The notes beneath the pieces were generated by a model, which saw nothing but the letters and a program-made list of their open reading frames with translations, did not search any database and was not told the origin of the DNA. This document shows positions 45,857 through 54,428 of a DNA stretch of 64,000 nt, piece after piece (positions within the stretch are counted from its first letter, which is position 1; every line of letters begins with the position of its first letter). The stretch comes from Halobacillus karajensis (GTDB taxonomy: Bacteria; Bacillota; Bacilli; Bacillales; Halobacillaceae). The stretch spans positions 1 to 64,000 of the forward strand of contig NZ_FNWW01000008.1 of the NCBI RefSeq assembly GCF_900108515.1, in the 5' to 3' direction. The translations under genes and the position numbers were made by a program.

Positions 45857-45958
45857 GGGCGGCATTATGTAAGGTCCTCCTTACACATCCCCTTATGTAA
45901 TAAAGTTACCAAACGAAAGAGCTTACTTCCTCAATGGGGGGAAGTAAGCTCTTTTGTT
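45857..45958 (+). repeat. Dispersed repeat, right-end fragment D with terminator
   Basis: Core GGGCGGCATTATGT (one mismatch to the other four), stem TGTAAGG/CCTTACA, then CAAACGAAAGAG and a strong terminator. It aligns with the right end of copy C only; the left, LexA-box part is missing. Confidence 0.65.
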
Positions 45959-46150
45959 TTAAAAACATTTCGCGCTATTGTTTAGTAGAGTGGTGGAGTA
46001 TAGGCACCGATCCCCTTATTTTATTTAGTGAATTTTAGTAAATAAAATACCGAGTTGTTTCACTGTTTTATAATTGGATGTAATCTTAGTGTCGTATATA
46101 TAGGGGTTATTTGGATATTAAAAAATTCAAACAATTTTACTGATTTATGT

Positions 46151-46164
46151 TGAAAGCGATAATA
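46151..46164. promoter_or_regulatory. Possible cre (CcpA) site
   Basis: TGAAAGCGATAATA matches the cre consensus TGWAARCGYTWNCW at 12 of 14 positions, about 70 bases before the regulator gene. Carbon catabolite control of an alpha-galactoside regulon would be expected. Confidence 0.45.
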
Positions 46165-46197
46165 TCAAGTGATAGTATAAAAATATAATACTGAAAT

Positions 46198-46211
46198 TTA
46201 CTGAAATTTTA
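46198..46211. promoter_or_regulatory. Possible auto-operator of the LacI-family gene
   Basis: ACTGAAATTTTAGT is a near-perfect palindrome (one mismatch) directly upstream of the ribosome site, preceded by a direct repeat TACTGAAATT. Autoregulation is inferred; the site lacks the central CG usual for LacI-family operators. Confidence 0.3.
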
Positions 46212-46230
46212 GTGAGGAGAAGGATTGATT

Positions 46231-47271
46231 ATGACTACGATTAAAGAAATTGCATTGAAAACAAATTTTTCTAGTACAACCATATCTCGTGTATTGAATA
46301 ACGATCAATCTTTATCAGTTGCCGCTGATACGAGGGAAAAAATCATGCAAGCGGCCAATGAATTAGGTTATAAAACGCTCCAAGAACGTAAGAAACAACA
46401 ACACATACCTGCGCAGGATGCATCCGAAAAAGTAGGTGTTTTATTATGCCACTCAGTTGAAGAAGAAATGAACGACCCATATTTCTTATCCATAAGACAA
46501 GGAATTGAAGAGGAATGTCGAAAAAGGGATTTTATAATTACTGAGCTATTTAGACTTACGAACTTGCGTAATGGACAAATCGATAAAGAGATTAAGAATT
46601 TAGTCGTCCTCGGAAGGATTGGTTCAGAAACGCTTCATCAAATTAGTGATCAACTGGAGAATGTTGTTTATATCAATCACACAGTTGAAGAAGAACAGTA
46701 TGATTCTGTCATTTTTGATTTTGAAAAAGCGACAAAAAAAGCGTTAGACCATCTTCTAGATCTCGGTTATGAAAAGATAGGGTTCATTGGTGGGGAAGAG
46801 ACAGAGCATTTCCGTAATGAACAGAAAGAGTTTGAAGATGAACGAAGGGTCACTTTCAAAACGTATATGGAAGAGAAGGGAGTATTCGATTCCAGTTCTT
46901 GCTACGTGGGTGAGTTTACCATGGCGTCTGCCTATAATCTTATGAAAAAAGCGATCCAGAAAGGTGATTTACCCGAAGCCTTCTTTATTGCAAGTGATTC
47001 AATGGCTATCGGCGCGTTAAGAGCTTTGCAGGAAAGTAATTACAAAGTGCCTGAAGATGTAGCAATCGTTGGTTTTAATGATGTTCAACTCGCACAGTTC
47101 GCGAGTACTCCTTTGACAACAGTTAGAGTCCATACAGAAGAAATGGGAAGAATGGGAGTCAAGTTAATGGAGGACCGTATCAATGGAAGGCAAATTCCTG
47201 TGAAAGTGACTCTACCTACAGAACTTGTGGTGCGAGACAGCTGTGGAGCAAAAGTGGCATCCGTTCAATAA
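46231..47271 (+). CDS. LacI/GalR family transcriptional regulator
   Basis: 346 residues from ATG 46231 after GAGGAGAAGG. N-terminal LacI helix-turn-helix and hinge (TTIKEIALKTNFSSTTISRV, KIMQAANELGYK), then a periplasmic-binding-like effector domain (VGVLLCHSVEEE, EKIGFIGGEETEHF, AFFIASDSMAIGALRALQ, VAIVGFNDVQLAQFASTPLT). It precedes the sugar ABC and alpha-galactosidase genes in the same direction, so it most likely represses them until an alpha-galactoside or galactose binds. Confidence 0.85.
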   Translation: MTTIKEIALKTNFSSTTISRVLNNDQSLSVAADTREKIMQAANELGYKTLQERKKQQHIPAQDASEKVGVLLCHSVEEEMNDPYFLSIRQGIEEECRKRDFIITELFRLTNLRNGQIDKEIKNLVVLGRIGSETLHQISDQLENVVYINHTVEEEQYDSVIFDFEKATKKALDHLLDLGYEKIGFIGGEETEHFRNEQKEFEDERRVTFKTYMEEKGVFDSSSCYVGEFTMASAYNLMKKAIQKGDLPEAFFIASDSMAIGALRALQESNYKVPEDVAIVGFNDVQLAQFASTPLTTVRVHTEEMGRMGVKLMEDRINGRQIPVKVTLPTELVVRDSCGAKVASVQ

Positions 47272-47374
47272 AACGGGTTACGAATTAACAACTTGGTAGT
47301 TCAATATTAGGAGGTGATTCGATAGGACAAGGTTAGGGGCCATTTGCTACAAGGTGAATGGTTATAAAATGTTT

Positions 47375-47388
47375 TGAAATCGATTTCA
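47375..47388. promoter_or_regulatory. Palindromic LacI-type operator upstream of the sugar operon
   Basis: TGAAATCGATTTCA is a perfect 14-base palindrome with the central CG usual for LacI-family operators, 24 bases before the solute-binding-protein start. The local regulator is the natural candidate; it also loosely resembles a cre site. Confidence 0.65.
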
Positions 47389-47411
47389 ATCTAAAGGTAG
47401 GAGGAGAAATT

Positions 47412-48644
47412 ATGTTTAAAAAAATAGGTGCTGTTATGGTGACTGTGTTGGCTATATTGCTCTTGTTAACTGGGTGTGGTGGTGATGAATCAGCGAGTCA
47501 GGATGGAAAAGTACAGTTGGAATTCTTCCAATTTAAAGGAGAAGCTGTAGAAGATTTTGATAAGCTAATAGAAAAATTTGAGGAAGAAAATCCGGATATA
47601 GATGTCGAACAAAATAATGTTCCTGATCCGGACACAGTTCTTTTTTCTCGATTATCTCAAAATGATGTACCAGATGTAATGACTATCAACGGCGGTGCTA
47701 CTTTTGGAGAAATCGCTCAGTCAGGGGTATTTAAGGATCAAAGTGAAAATGAAAACCTAGACAGTGTCATTGATGAATATGAAGACATGTTGAAACGATT
47801 GAGTGGTACGGAAGAATTGTATGCGCTTCCGCACACAGTAAATGCCAATGGAATTATTTATAACAAAGATAAATTCGAAGAGTTAGGTTTAGAAATTCCT
47901 AAAACTTGGGACGAGCTTATCTCACTTGCTGAGGAAATTCAGTCTCAGGGAGAGACTCCGTTCTATTCTACCTATGGCGAATCATGGACGATCTTGCCAC
48001 CTTTGAATACTCTAGCGACCAATATTCATGGGACAGAGTTTTTTGAAGAATTAGAAGCCGGAGAAACCTCATTCAGTGAGGAATACGGAATCATTGCAAA
48101 AAAATTAGAGGAACTTCTTCAATACACAGACAATGATGTATTCGGTGAAGACTATAATATTGGGAATAATGCATTTGCAAATGGAGAATCTGTGATGTAC
48201 ATGCAAGGGGTTTGGGCCCTTGGTCCAATTTTAGACGCTAATCCGGATATGAATTTAGGTGTATTCCCAATGCCGGCAACTAATGAAGAGGGAAGCAATG
48301 ATATCATTTCAGGAGTTGATGTAGCTTTGGCCGTCGCTGGAGACACAGAACACCCTGAAGAGGCTCAAAAGTTTGTCGATTTCTTGTTGAAACCTGAAAA
48401 TATTGAAATTTACTTAGAAAGTCAACGGATGTTCTCAGCGGTAGAAGGTGCAGAGCAAAAAGATGAATCCTTGCAAGAGTTGGGTGCTTATTTTGAGCAA
48501 GAACAGATTGCCCCTTTTGCGGATCATTATTACCCACAAGGGTTCCCTGTAGACGTGATATTTCAAGACTATCTGTTAGATGGAACTCTTGAAACCTTAT
48601 TGAGCGAACTGGATTCCGAATATGAACGTTTAACTGAGGAATGA
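47412..48644 (+). CDS. Sugar ABC transporter solute-binding lipoprotein
   Basis: 410 residues from ATG 47412 (GTAGGAGGAG upstream). Lipobox LLTGC, lipid-anchored Cys22. Family 1 extracellular binding protein (MsmE/RafE type): KVQLEFFQFKGEAVEDFDKL, GTEELYALPHTVNANGIIYN, IPKTWDELISLAEEIQ, FANGESVMYMQGVWALGPI, PEEAQKFVDFLLKPENIEIY. It presents the sugar to the two permeases that follow. A relic of a paralogue lies at 54112-54313. Confidence 0.85.
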   Translation: MFKKIGAVMVTVLAILLLLTGCGGDESASQDGKVQLEFFQFKGEAVEDFDKLIEKFEEENPDIDVEQNNVPDPDTVLFSRLSQNDVPDVMTINGGATFGEIAQSGVFKDQSENENLDSVIDEYEDMLKRLSGTEELYALPHTVNANGIIYNKDKFEELGLEIPKTWDELISLAEEIQSQGETPFYSTYGESWTILPPLNTLATNIHGTEFFEELEAGETSFSEEYGIIAKKLEELLQYTDNDVFGEDYNIGNNAFANGESVMYMQGVWALGPILDANPDMNLGVFPMPATNEEGSNDIISGVDVALAVAGDTEHPEEAQKFVDFLLKPENIEIYLESQRMFSAVEGAEQKDESLQELGAYFEQEQIAPFADHYYPQGFPVDVIFQDYLLDGTLETLLSELDSEYERLTEE

Positions 48645-48662
48645 CTGAAAGCGCTGACATAG

Positions 48663-48690
48663 AAGGGGGTGTGTGGTTTTCCCCTTTTTA
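48663..48690 (+). terminator. Attenuating terminator after the binding-protein gene
   Basis: AAGGGGG, loop GTGTGTGGTTTT, CCCCTTTTT. A short, leaky terminator between binding protein and permeases, as common in ABC sugar operons to make more binding protein than permease. Confidence 0.6.
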
Positions 48691-48730
48691 TGCTCACCGT
48701 TCTAAAGGTACTTTGAAAGGAGAAGATCGT

Positions 48731-49597
48731 GTGCTAAAGAAGAAGCCCTCTGTGTATTTTTATATGATTATACCGGCCCTCGTCTTGTTTTTCAGCTTTC
48801 ATACCCTCCCTGTCCTACAAGGGATATTTTATAGTTTTACTAACTTCAAAGGATATGGAAACTGGGATTTTATCGGATTTCAGAACTATATTAATATATT
48901 TCAAGATGACAGAGCGTATAACGCTTACTTTTTCACTTTCAAATTTGCTATTGTTTCCACGGTTCTAGTGAATGTAATCAGTTTGATTATCGCACTCGGG
49001 TTAAATGCGAAAATTAAATTCAAAAAGACCTTACGAGGCATTTATTTTATGCCGAACATACTCAGTATTCTTATCGTAGGTTTTATCTTCAATTACATTT
49101 TTGCCGTATTCATACCTGACATCGCGGAAAATATCGGCTTGACAGCTTTAACGACAAGTATTTTAGGTAGCCGGGATTACGCCTGGGTTGCCATTGTCAT
49201 CGTCGCTGTCTGGCAAGCGGCTGCTTTCAACACCATTTTATATTTAGCGGGGCTTGCAACGGTACCTCATGACCTTTATGAAGCTTCCAGCTTAGATGGA
49301 GCCAGTACATGGCAGAACTTTTGGCATGTCACTTTCCCTTTGATCGCTCCATTTTTTACAATCAACATGGTACTCGCAATGAAAAATTTCTTGATGGTGT
49401 TTGATCACATCGTTGCTTTGACTGGGGGAGGTCCAGGGAGATCAACACAGTCCATTTCTTTATTAATTTATGAAGATGGGTTTGCAGGTGGACAGTTTGC
49501 ATTACAGTCTGCTAACGCTGTGATCTATTTTGTTATCATTGTGACAATTTCTATATTCCAAATTCGCATCTTACAGAAGAGGGAGGTTCAATTGTAA
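48731..49597 (+). CDS. Sugar ABC transporter permease (MalF/MsmF type)
   Basis: 288 residues from GTG 48731 (GAAAGGAG upstream; earlier in-frame start at 48641 overlaps the previous gene and lacks a site). Six spans, PALVLFFSFHTLPVLQGIFY first. The EAA loop is EASSLDGASTWQNFWHVTFP. It forms the channel with the next gene's product. The end overlaps the next start by one base (TAATG). Confidence 0.85.
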   Translation: MLKKKPSVYFYMIIPALVLFFSFHTLPVLQGIFYSFTNFKGYGNWDFIGFQNYINIFQDDRAYNAYFFTFKFAIVSTVLVNVISLIIALGLNAKIKFKKTLRGIYFMPNILSILIVGFIFNYIFAVFIPDIAENIGLTALTTSILGSRDYAWVAIVIVAVWQAAAFNTILYLAGLATVPHDLYEASSLDGASTWQNFWHVTFPLIAPFFTINMVLAMKNFLMVFDHIVALTGGGPGRSTQSISLLIYEDGFAGGQFALQSANAVIYFVIIVTISIFQIRILQKREVQL

Positions 49598-50421
49598 TGA
49601 AGGAAAAACGCTATAACTGGCCAGTCACCACTTTGTTGATTATTGGGACAATTCTTATCCTGTTTCCGATTTACATTACGGTTGTGAATGCATTTAAGAC
49701 CCCAGCAGAAACAGCACAATCCATTCTGTCTCTCCCTGGTACATTTACATTCGCCAACTTCTTGCAGGCGATCGAAATGACTAACTTTTTTAATGCGTTT
49801 GGAAACAGCTTATATGTGACAGTTTTTACGGTTATATTCACGGTTCTCTCTAATTCTTTGGTGGCTTATGCGATCGCGAGGAATATGCATAAGAAAACGT
49901 ACCGTGTGTTGTTTTATTATTTTGTCAGCGCTATGTTTGTCCCGTTTCCAATTATTATGCTTCCAATCGTCAACCAAATGAGCAGTATTGGGTTAATGAA
50001 TTTGAATGGCCTGGTGTTGTTGTATATCGTTTATGGGCTGGCGTTCAATGTCTTTCTATATACCGGGTTTATAAAGGCGATTCCTAAGGAACTGGAGGAA
50101 GCGGCGATCGTCGATGGATGTTCTCGATGGGGCGTCTTTTGGCGAATCATTTTCCCACTTTTGTCACCGATTAATGCGACGGTAGGTATTCTGACGGCTC
50201 TATGGGCTTGGAATGACTTCCTGTTACCTTTGGTTATTCTATCAGACAAGTCTGATCATACACTGCCCTTGGTGCAATACGTCTTCCAAGGACAATTCGC
50301 AACGAACTATAACTTGGCTTTCGCATCCTACTTAATGGCGTTACTTCCAATGATCATTCTTTACTTGTTCTTACAGCGGTGGATTATCAGTGGTGTAACT
50401 CAAGGTGCCATCAAGTCGTAA
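49597..50421 (+). CDS. Sugar ABC transporter permease (MalG/MsmG type)
   Basis: 274 residues, six spans, EAA loop EEAAIVDGCSRWGVFWRIIF, C-terminal QRWIISGVTQGAIKS, typical of carbohydrate-uptake-1 permeases. No ATPase gene follows anywhere in the operon, so the importer presumably uses a shared MsmX-like ATPase encoded elsewhere, as known in B. subtilis. Confidence 0.85.
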   Translation: MKEKRYNWPVTTLLIIGTILILFPIYITVVNAFKTPAETAQSILSLPGTFTFANFLQAIEMTNFFNAFGNSLYVTVFTVIFTVLSNSLVAYAIARNMHKKTYRVLFYYFVSAMFVPFPIIMLPIVNQMSSIGLMNLNGLVLLYIVYGLAFNVFLYTGFIKAIPKELEEAAIVDGCSRWGVFWRIIFPLLSPINATVGILTALWAWNDFLLPLVILSDKSDHTLPLVQYVFQGQFATNYNLAFASYLMALLPMIILYLFLQRWIISGVTQGAIKS

Positions 50422-50443
50422 ACTTTATTGGAGGGTCTGATTT

Positions 50444-52633
50444 ATGTCTATTCACTACGATTCAAATAACAAGATATTTCATTTGAAATCTAAAAAATCA
50501 AGCTACATCATGCAGGTCGTGAAAGAAGGTTATTTAGCCCATCTTTACTGGGGGAAGAAAGTAAGGGAAACTCGAATCCCTAATCCTTTACGTTTTATGG
50601 ATCGGGGATTTTCGGCTAATCCTGATAAAAGAGATCGTGCATTTTCTTTAGATACATTACCCCAGGAATATCCATCATATGGGAATACGGATTTTAGAAA
50701 CCCCTCCATACATATCGAACTCCCTAATGGAGCATCGATTACGGATTTACGCTATCACCATCATGAAATCCTTTCTGGCAAACCCGATCTGGAAGATCTT
50801 CCTGCGACGTATGTAGAGGACGATAGCGAAGCAGAAACATTGCGGTTACAGTTGAAGGATGAAGAAACAGATTTATATGTCTCTCTTTTTTATACCGTTT
50901 ATCAGGAATTAGATGTGATTACTCGAGCGGTATTTGTAGAAAACAATGGAACAAATGAACTGCTACTCTCCAAAGTAGCGTCCATGAATGTGGATTTTCG
51001 CGAAAGTCAGTATGAAATGATCAATTTGCCAGGAGCACATGTGCGAGAGAGGGATATGGAACGACTTCCTCTCAGGCGAGGGAAGCAGTCTGTAGAAAGT
51101 AGCCGCGGAGCCAGCAGCCACCAGCAAAATCCTTTTATTGCGCTCGTGCGACCAGAGACCACGGAATGTACTGGTGAGGCTTATGGATTTAGTTTTGTAT
51201 ATAGTGGAAATTTTGAAGCCTCGGTTGAAGTGGACCAAACTTCTCAATCAAGAGTGACGATGGGGATCAATAGTTTTGACTTCAGCTGGCTTTTAGAGCC
51301 AGGGGAAACCTTCCAAACTCCAGAAGTTGTTATGGTATACAGTTCGGAAGGCCTTGGAGAGATGTCTCGTACTTATCATAAACTTTATCGAGAAAGGTTA
51401 TGTCGAGGGGCTTTCCGGGATCAAGAACGGCCCATTTTAATCAACAACTGGGAAGCCACGTATTTTGACTTTAATGAGGAATCGATTTTGGAAATTGCTG
51501 ATCAAGCATCCAAAACAGGGATAGAATTGTTCGTTCTTGATGATGGGTGGTTCGGGAAAAGGGATGATGACCATACTTCCCTGGGAGACTGGTTTGTCAA
51601 TAAATGGAAACTACCCAATGGATTGAATCATCTCGGGAAAAAAATCAATGAAAAAGGCATGCAATTTGGGCTGTGGGTTGAGCCGGAGATGGTATCTGTA
51701 AATAGCGAGCTGTATCGAAAGCATCCCGATTGGTGTCTCCATGTACCTGATCGAAGGCGATCGGAAAGCAGAAATCAGCTGGTATTGGATTTTTCGAGAT
51801 CTGACGTTTGTGAGGAAGTGCTGTCTAGGATTACATCGATATTGGAAAGCGCTCCTATCCACTACGTCAAATGGGACATGAATCGCAGTATGACTGAAAT
51901 CGGTTCCAAATCTCTCCCTGCCAAGCGTCAAAGAGAAACGGCCCATCGCTATATTCTTGGTTTATATTGGGTGTTGGAAAAGTTAACGACAAGGTTTCCT
52001 AACATTCTATTTGAAAGTTGTTCTGGTGGAGGGGGAAGGTTTGATCCTGGAATGCTCTATTACATGCCGCAAACATGGACAAGTGATAATACAGATGCCA
52101 TTTCACGCCTGCGTATTCAATACGGAACAAGCCTTGTTTATCCGTCTGGTTCCATGGGATCTCACGTTTCAGAAGTACCAAACCATCAAGTCGGTCGTGT
52201 GACACCGTTTGAAACAAGAGGGCATGTAGCAATGGACGGAAATCTAGGTTATGAACTAGATGTAACTAAATTATCTGATGAAGAACTCCAACAAATTAGT
52301 GAACAGGTGCAGGTTTATCAATCGATTAGGAAAACTGTCCAGTTCGGCGATCTTTACCGTCTAGTAGATCCATTCCAATGTCAAAACTACTCTACCATTC
52401 ATGTGAATGAGAATAAATCAGAAGCCGTTTTCTTTTATGTACATGTTTTGGCTGAGGCAAATGGTCCTTTTGACAAGGTGAAATTGGATGGATTGAATCC
52501 TGATAAAGATTATCGAATCATAGAAACTGGAGAAGTCTTTGGTGGTGATGAATTAATGTATATGGGATTGAACGTGCCTTATCCCGATCATGATTTCAAA
52601 AGTGTCATGTGGCGGTTGATAGAGCAACAATAG
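50444..52633 (+). CDS. Alpha-galactosidase, GH36 (AgaN/AgaA type)
   Basis: 729 residues, the length of the Geobacillus enzymes AgaN/AgaA. N-terminal beta-supersandwich (1-330), catalytic barrel with LFVLDDGWFGKRDDDHTSLG, GMQFGLWVEPEMVS, YVKWDMNRSM (nucleophile Asp478), ESCSGGGGRFDPGMLYYMP and TWTSDNTDAI (acid/base Asp548), then a C-terminal beta domain. The two catalytic positions coincide with the numbering known for the Geobacillus enzymes. No signal peptide: it acts in the cytoplasm on imported melibiose, raffinose or stachyose, releasing galactose. Confidence 0.9.
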   Translation: MSIHYDSNNKIFHLKSKKSSYIMQVVKEGYLAHLYWGKKVRETRIPNPLRFMDRGFSANPDKRDRAFSLDTLPQEYPSYGNTDFRNPSIHIELPNGASITDLRYHHHEILSGKPDLEDLPATYVEDDSEAETLRLQLKDEETDLYVSLFYTVYQELDVITRAVFVENNGTNELLLSKVASMNVDFRESQYEMINLPGAHVRERDMERLPLRRGKQSVESSRGASSHQQNPFIALVRPETTECTGEAYGFSFVYSGNFEASVEVDQTSQSRVTMGINSFDFSWLLEPGETFQTPEVVMVYSSEGLGEMSRTYHKLYRERLCRGAFRDQERPILINNWEATYFDFNEESILEIADQASKTGIELFVLDDGWFGKRDDDHTSLGDWFVNKWKLPNGLNHLGKKINEKGMQFGLWVEPEMVSVNSELYRKHPDWCLHVPDRRRSESRNQLVLDFSRSDVCEEVLSRITSILESAPIHYVKWDMNRSMTEIGSKSLPAKRQRETAHRYILGLYWVLEKLTTRFPNILFESCSGGGGRFDPGMLYYMPQTWTSDNTDAISRLRIQYGTSLVYPSGSMGSHVSEVPNHQVGRVTPFETRGHVAMDGNLGYELDVTKLSDEELQQISEQVQVYQSIRKTVQFGDLYRLVDPFQCQNYSTIHVNENKSEAVFFYVHVLAEANGPFDKVKLDGLNPDKDYRIIETGEVFGGDELMYMGLNVPYPDHDFKSVMWRLIEQQ

Positions 52634-52728
52634 AAAGTATTTTTGATACGATTTTGTTCTTGTTTTTACAAAAATATTTTGTGGCAGGTCTCTCTTCAGG
52701 ATCTGTTAAAGGGTAAAGGAGCGTATAT

Positions 52729-54048
52729 ATGTCAAAAATTACATTTTTAGGTGCTGGAAGTACGATTTTTGCTAAGAACGTGTTAGGGGATTGCATGTTG
52801 ACGCCGAGTGTTCAGGACTTTGAATTCGCCCTGTTCGATATCGATGAACAGCGTTTGGAGGATTCAGAAAACATGCTGAACAACTTGAAAAAAAGCCTTG
52901 GTGCTAATGTCACCATTAAATCTTACAAGGATAGGAAAGAGGCTCTACGTGGTGCTAAATATGTAGTCAACGCGATTCAGGTTGGTGGCTATGAGCCTAG
53001 TACGGTGATTGATTTTGAAATTCCGAAAAAGTACGGTCTTCGTCAGACGATTGGGGACACGATCGGTATCGGCGGGATTTTCCGGGCGCTTCGGACGATT
53101 CCTGTCATGCTTGATTTTGCCAAGGACATTGAGGAAGTATGTCCTGATGCCTGGTTCCTGAATTACACGAATCCAATGGCGTCCTTGACAGGGGCTATGC
53201 TTAGCTATACAAACGTAAAAACAGTGGGGCTTTGTCATAGTGTACAGGCTGCAGTTCCGGAACTATTTAAGTCGCTTGATATGGATGATGAAGGCGTGCA
53301 ATGGAAGATTGCCGGAATCAACCATCTGGCATGGCTGCTTGAAGTTACTAAAGACGGCAAGGATCTTTATCCGGAAATAAAAAAACGTGCTAGAGAGAAA
53401 CAAAAAGAGAAGCATGATGATATGGTACGGTTCGAATTGATGGAACGCTTCGGCTACTATGTCACGGAATCATCCGAACACAATGCCGAATATCATCCAT
53501 ATTTCATTAAGTGCAACTATCCGGAATTGATCGAAAAATTCAATATCCCGCTGGATGAATACCCAAGGCGCTGTGTCAATCAAATTAAGGATTGGGAAGA
53601 AATGCGGGAAGACATCGTTAACAACCAGAACCTTACGCATGAGCGTTCCCATGAATATGCTTCCTATATCATTGAAGCAATGGAAACCGGCCAGCCGTTC
53701 CGCCTCCATGGCAATGTGCTGAATACAGGAGGCTTAATCAGTAATCTACCAAAGAATGCCGCCGTAGAGGTACCGTGCCTGGTGGACCGCAGTGGCATTA
53801 CACCTTGTTATGTTGGTGACCTTCCTGAGCAGTTAGCTGCACTAGATCGCACTAATATCAATACACAGTTATTGACGATCGAAGCGGCTATGTCCGGTAA
53901 AAGGGAACATATTTACCAGGCAGCAATGCTCGATCCGCATACAGCGGCAGAGCTATCTATCGATGACATCATCGCGCTTTGTGATGACCTGATTGAAGCC
54001 CATGGTGACATGCTGCCGAACTTCGATAAGCCAAAAGCATTGGTATAA
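52729..54048 (+). CDS. melA: Alpha-galactosidase, GH4 (MelA type, NAD+/Mn2+ dependent)
   Basis: 439 residues. N-terminal NAD-binding KITFLGAGSTIFAKNVLGD, then FLNYTNPMASLTGAML, GLCHSVQ with the metal-binding Cys, and GINHLAWLLEV with the metal-binding His: the MelA signature of family GH4, which works by an oxidation-elimination mechanism, unlike the GH36 hydrolase next door. By eye its third codon positions are richer in G/C than its neighbours, so it may have joined the cluster by transfer. AAAGGAG upstream of ATG 52729. Confidence 0.9.
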   Translation: MSKITFLGAGSTIFAKNVLGDCMLTPSVQDFEFALFDIDEQRLEDSENMLNNLKKSLGANVTIKSYKDRKEALRGAKYVVNAIQVGGYEPSTVIDFEIPKKYGLRQTIGDTIGIGGIFRALRTIPVMLDFAKDIEEVCPDAWFLNYTNPMASLTGAMLSYTNVKTVGLCHSVQAAVPELFKSLDMDDEGVQWKIAGINHLAWLLEVTKDGKDLYPEIKKRAREKQKEKHDDMVRFELMERFGYYVTESSEHNAEYHPYFIKCNYPELIEKFNIPLDEYPRRCVNQIKDWEEMREDIVNNQNLTHERSHEYASYIIEAMETGQPFRLHGNVLNTGGLISNLPKNAAVEVPCLVDRSGITPCYVGDLPEQLAALDRTNINTQLLTIEAAMSGKREHIYQAAMLDPHTAAELSIDDIIALCDDLIEAHGDMLPNFDKPKALV

Positions 54049-54058
54049 AATTAACTAA

Positions 54059-54107
54059 AATCTCCGTATCCTCCAATTTCTTAAGGGTACGGGGAGATAA
54101 AATTTTG
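54059..54107 (+). terminator. Terminator after melA
   Basis: ATCTCCGTATCC pairs with GGGTACGGGGAGAT, followed by AAAATTTTG. It separates melA from the gal genes, which then need their own promoter. Confidence 0.65.
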
Positions 54108-54111
54108 ACTA

Positions 54112-54313
54112 AACATCGAAGTCTATCTGGAAGATCAACGGGTGTTTTCTGCAGTTGAAGGAGTTAACAAGCGGATGAGGCACTAGTTGATCATGAGTTT
54201 TGAAAATGGTGGATTATTATTACCCTCAGAGATTTAAAGGAGACGTTATTTGCCAGAAACATTTGCTGGATGGATCGTTAGATAACTTTTAGAAGGAAAT
54301 AGATGCAAAGTAA
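54112..54313 (+). pseudogene. Relic of a second sugar-binding protein gene (3' end)
   Basis: Frames read NIEVYLEDQRVFSAVEG and, after a shift, YYPQRFKGDVICQKHLLDGS, then DNF-stop-KEIDAK-stop. They match the C-terminal part of the binding protein at 47412-48644 (NIEIYLESQRMFSAVEG; YYPQGFPVDVIFQDYLLDGT). The relic has a frameshift and an in-frame stop. It implies that a second ABC cassette once stood before the gal genes, or that the cluster was rearranged by recombination between paralogues. Confidence 0.75.
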
Positions 54314-54324
54314 AAGCGTTTAGC
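54310..54324. promoter_or_regulatory. Possible cre-like site before galK
   Basis: GTAAAAGCGTTTAGC has the AAGCGTTT core of catabolite-responsive elements but mismatches at the edges. It lies about 105 bases before galK, at the end of the binding-protein relic. Confidence 0.3.
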
Positions 54325-54428
54325 AAAAAAGTAGGTATTAGTCACCACAGAGGGAGGGGGATTATTTTTATATAATGATTAAATTAAACAAATTAACTAA
54401 TTATTACGGTTAGAAATGAGGTGGACCA

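Larger units (their letters stand above)
45549..46230. other. Intergenic region with repeat fragment D and regulator promoter
   Basis: A short frame at about 45606-45717 (YYLDYVCTEEISFYKKQGAT, then FGEVNKMLMMLKLAPK) looks coding but matches nothing I recognise. At 45857-45870 the repeat core occurs as GGGCGGCATTATGT followed by TGTAAGG-TCCT-CCTTACA; what follows up to CAAACGAAAGAG aligns with the right flank of copy C (63191-63255). A terminator AGAGCTTACTTCC / GGAAGTAAGCTCTTTT ends at about 45958. The rest is the A/T-rich promoter region of the LacI-family gene. Confidence 0.55.
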
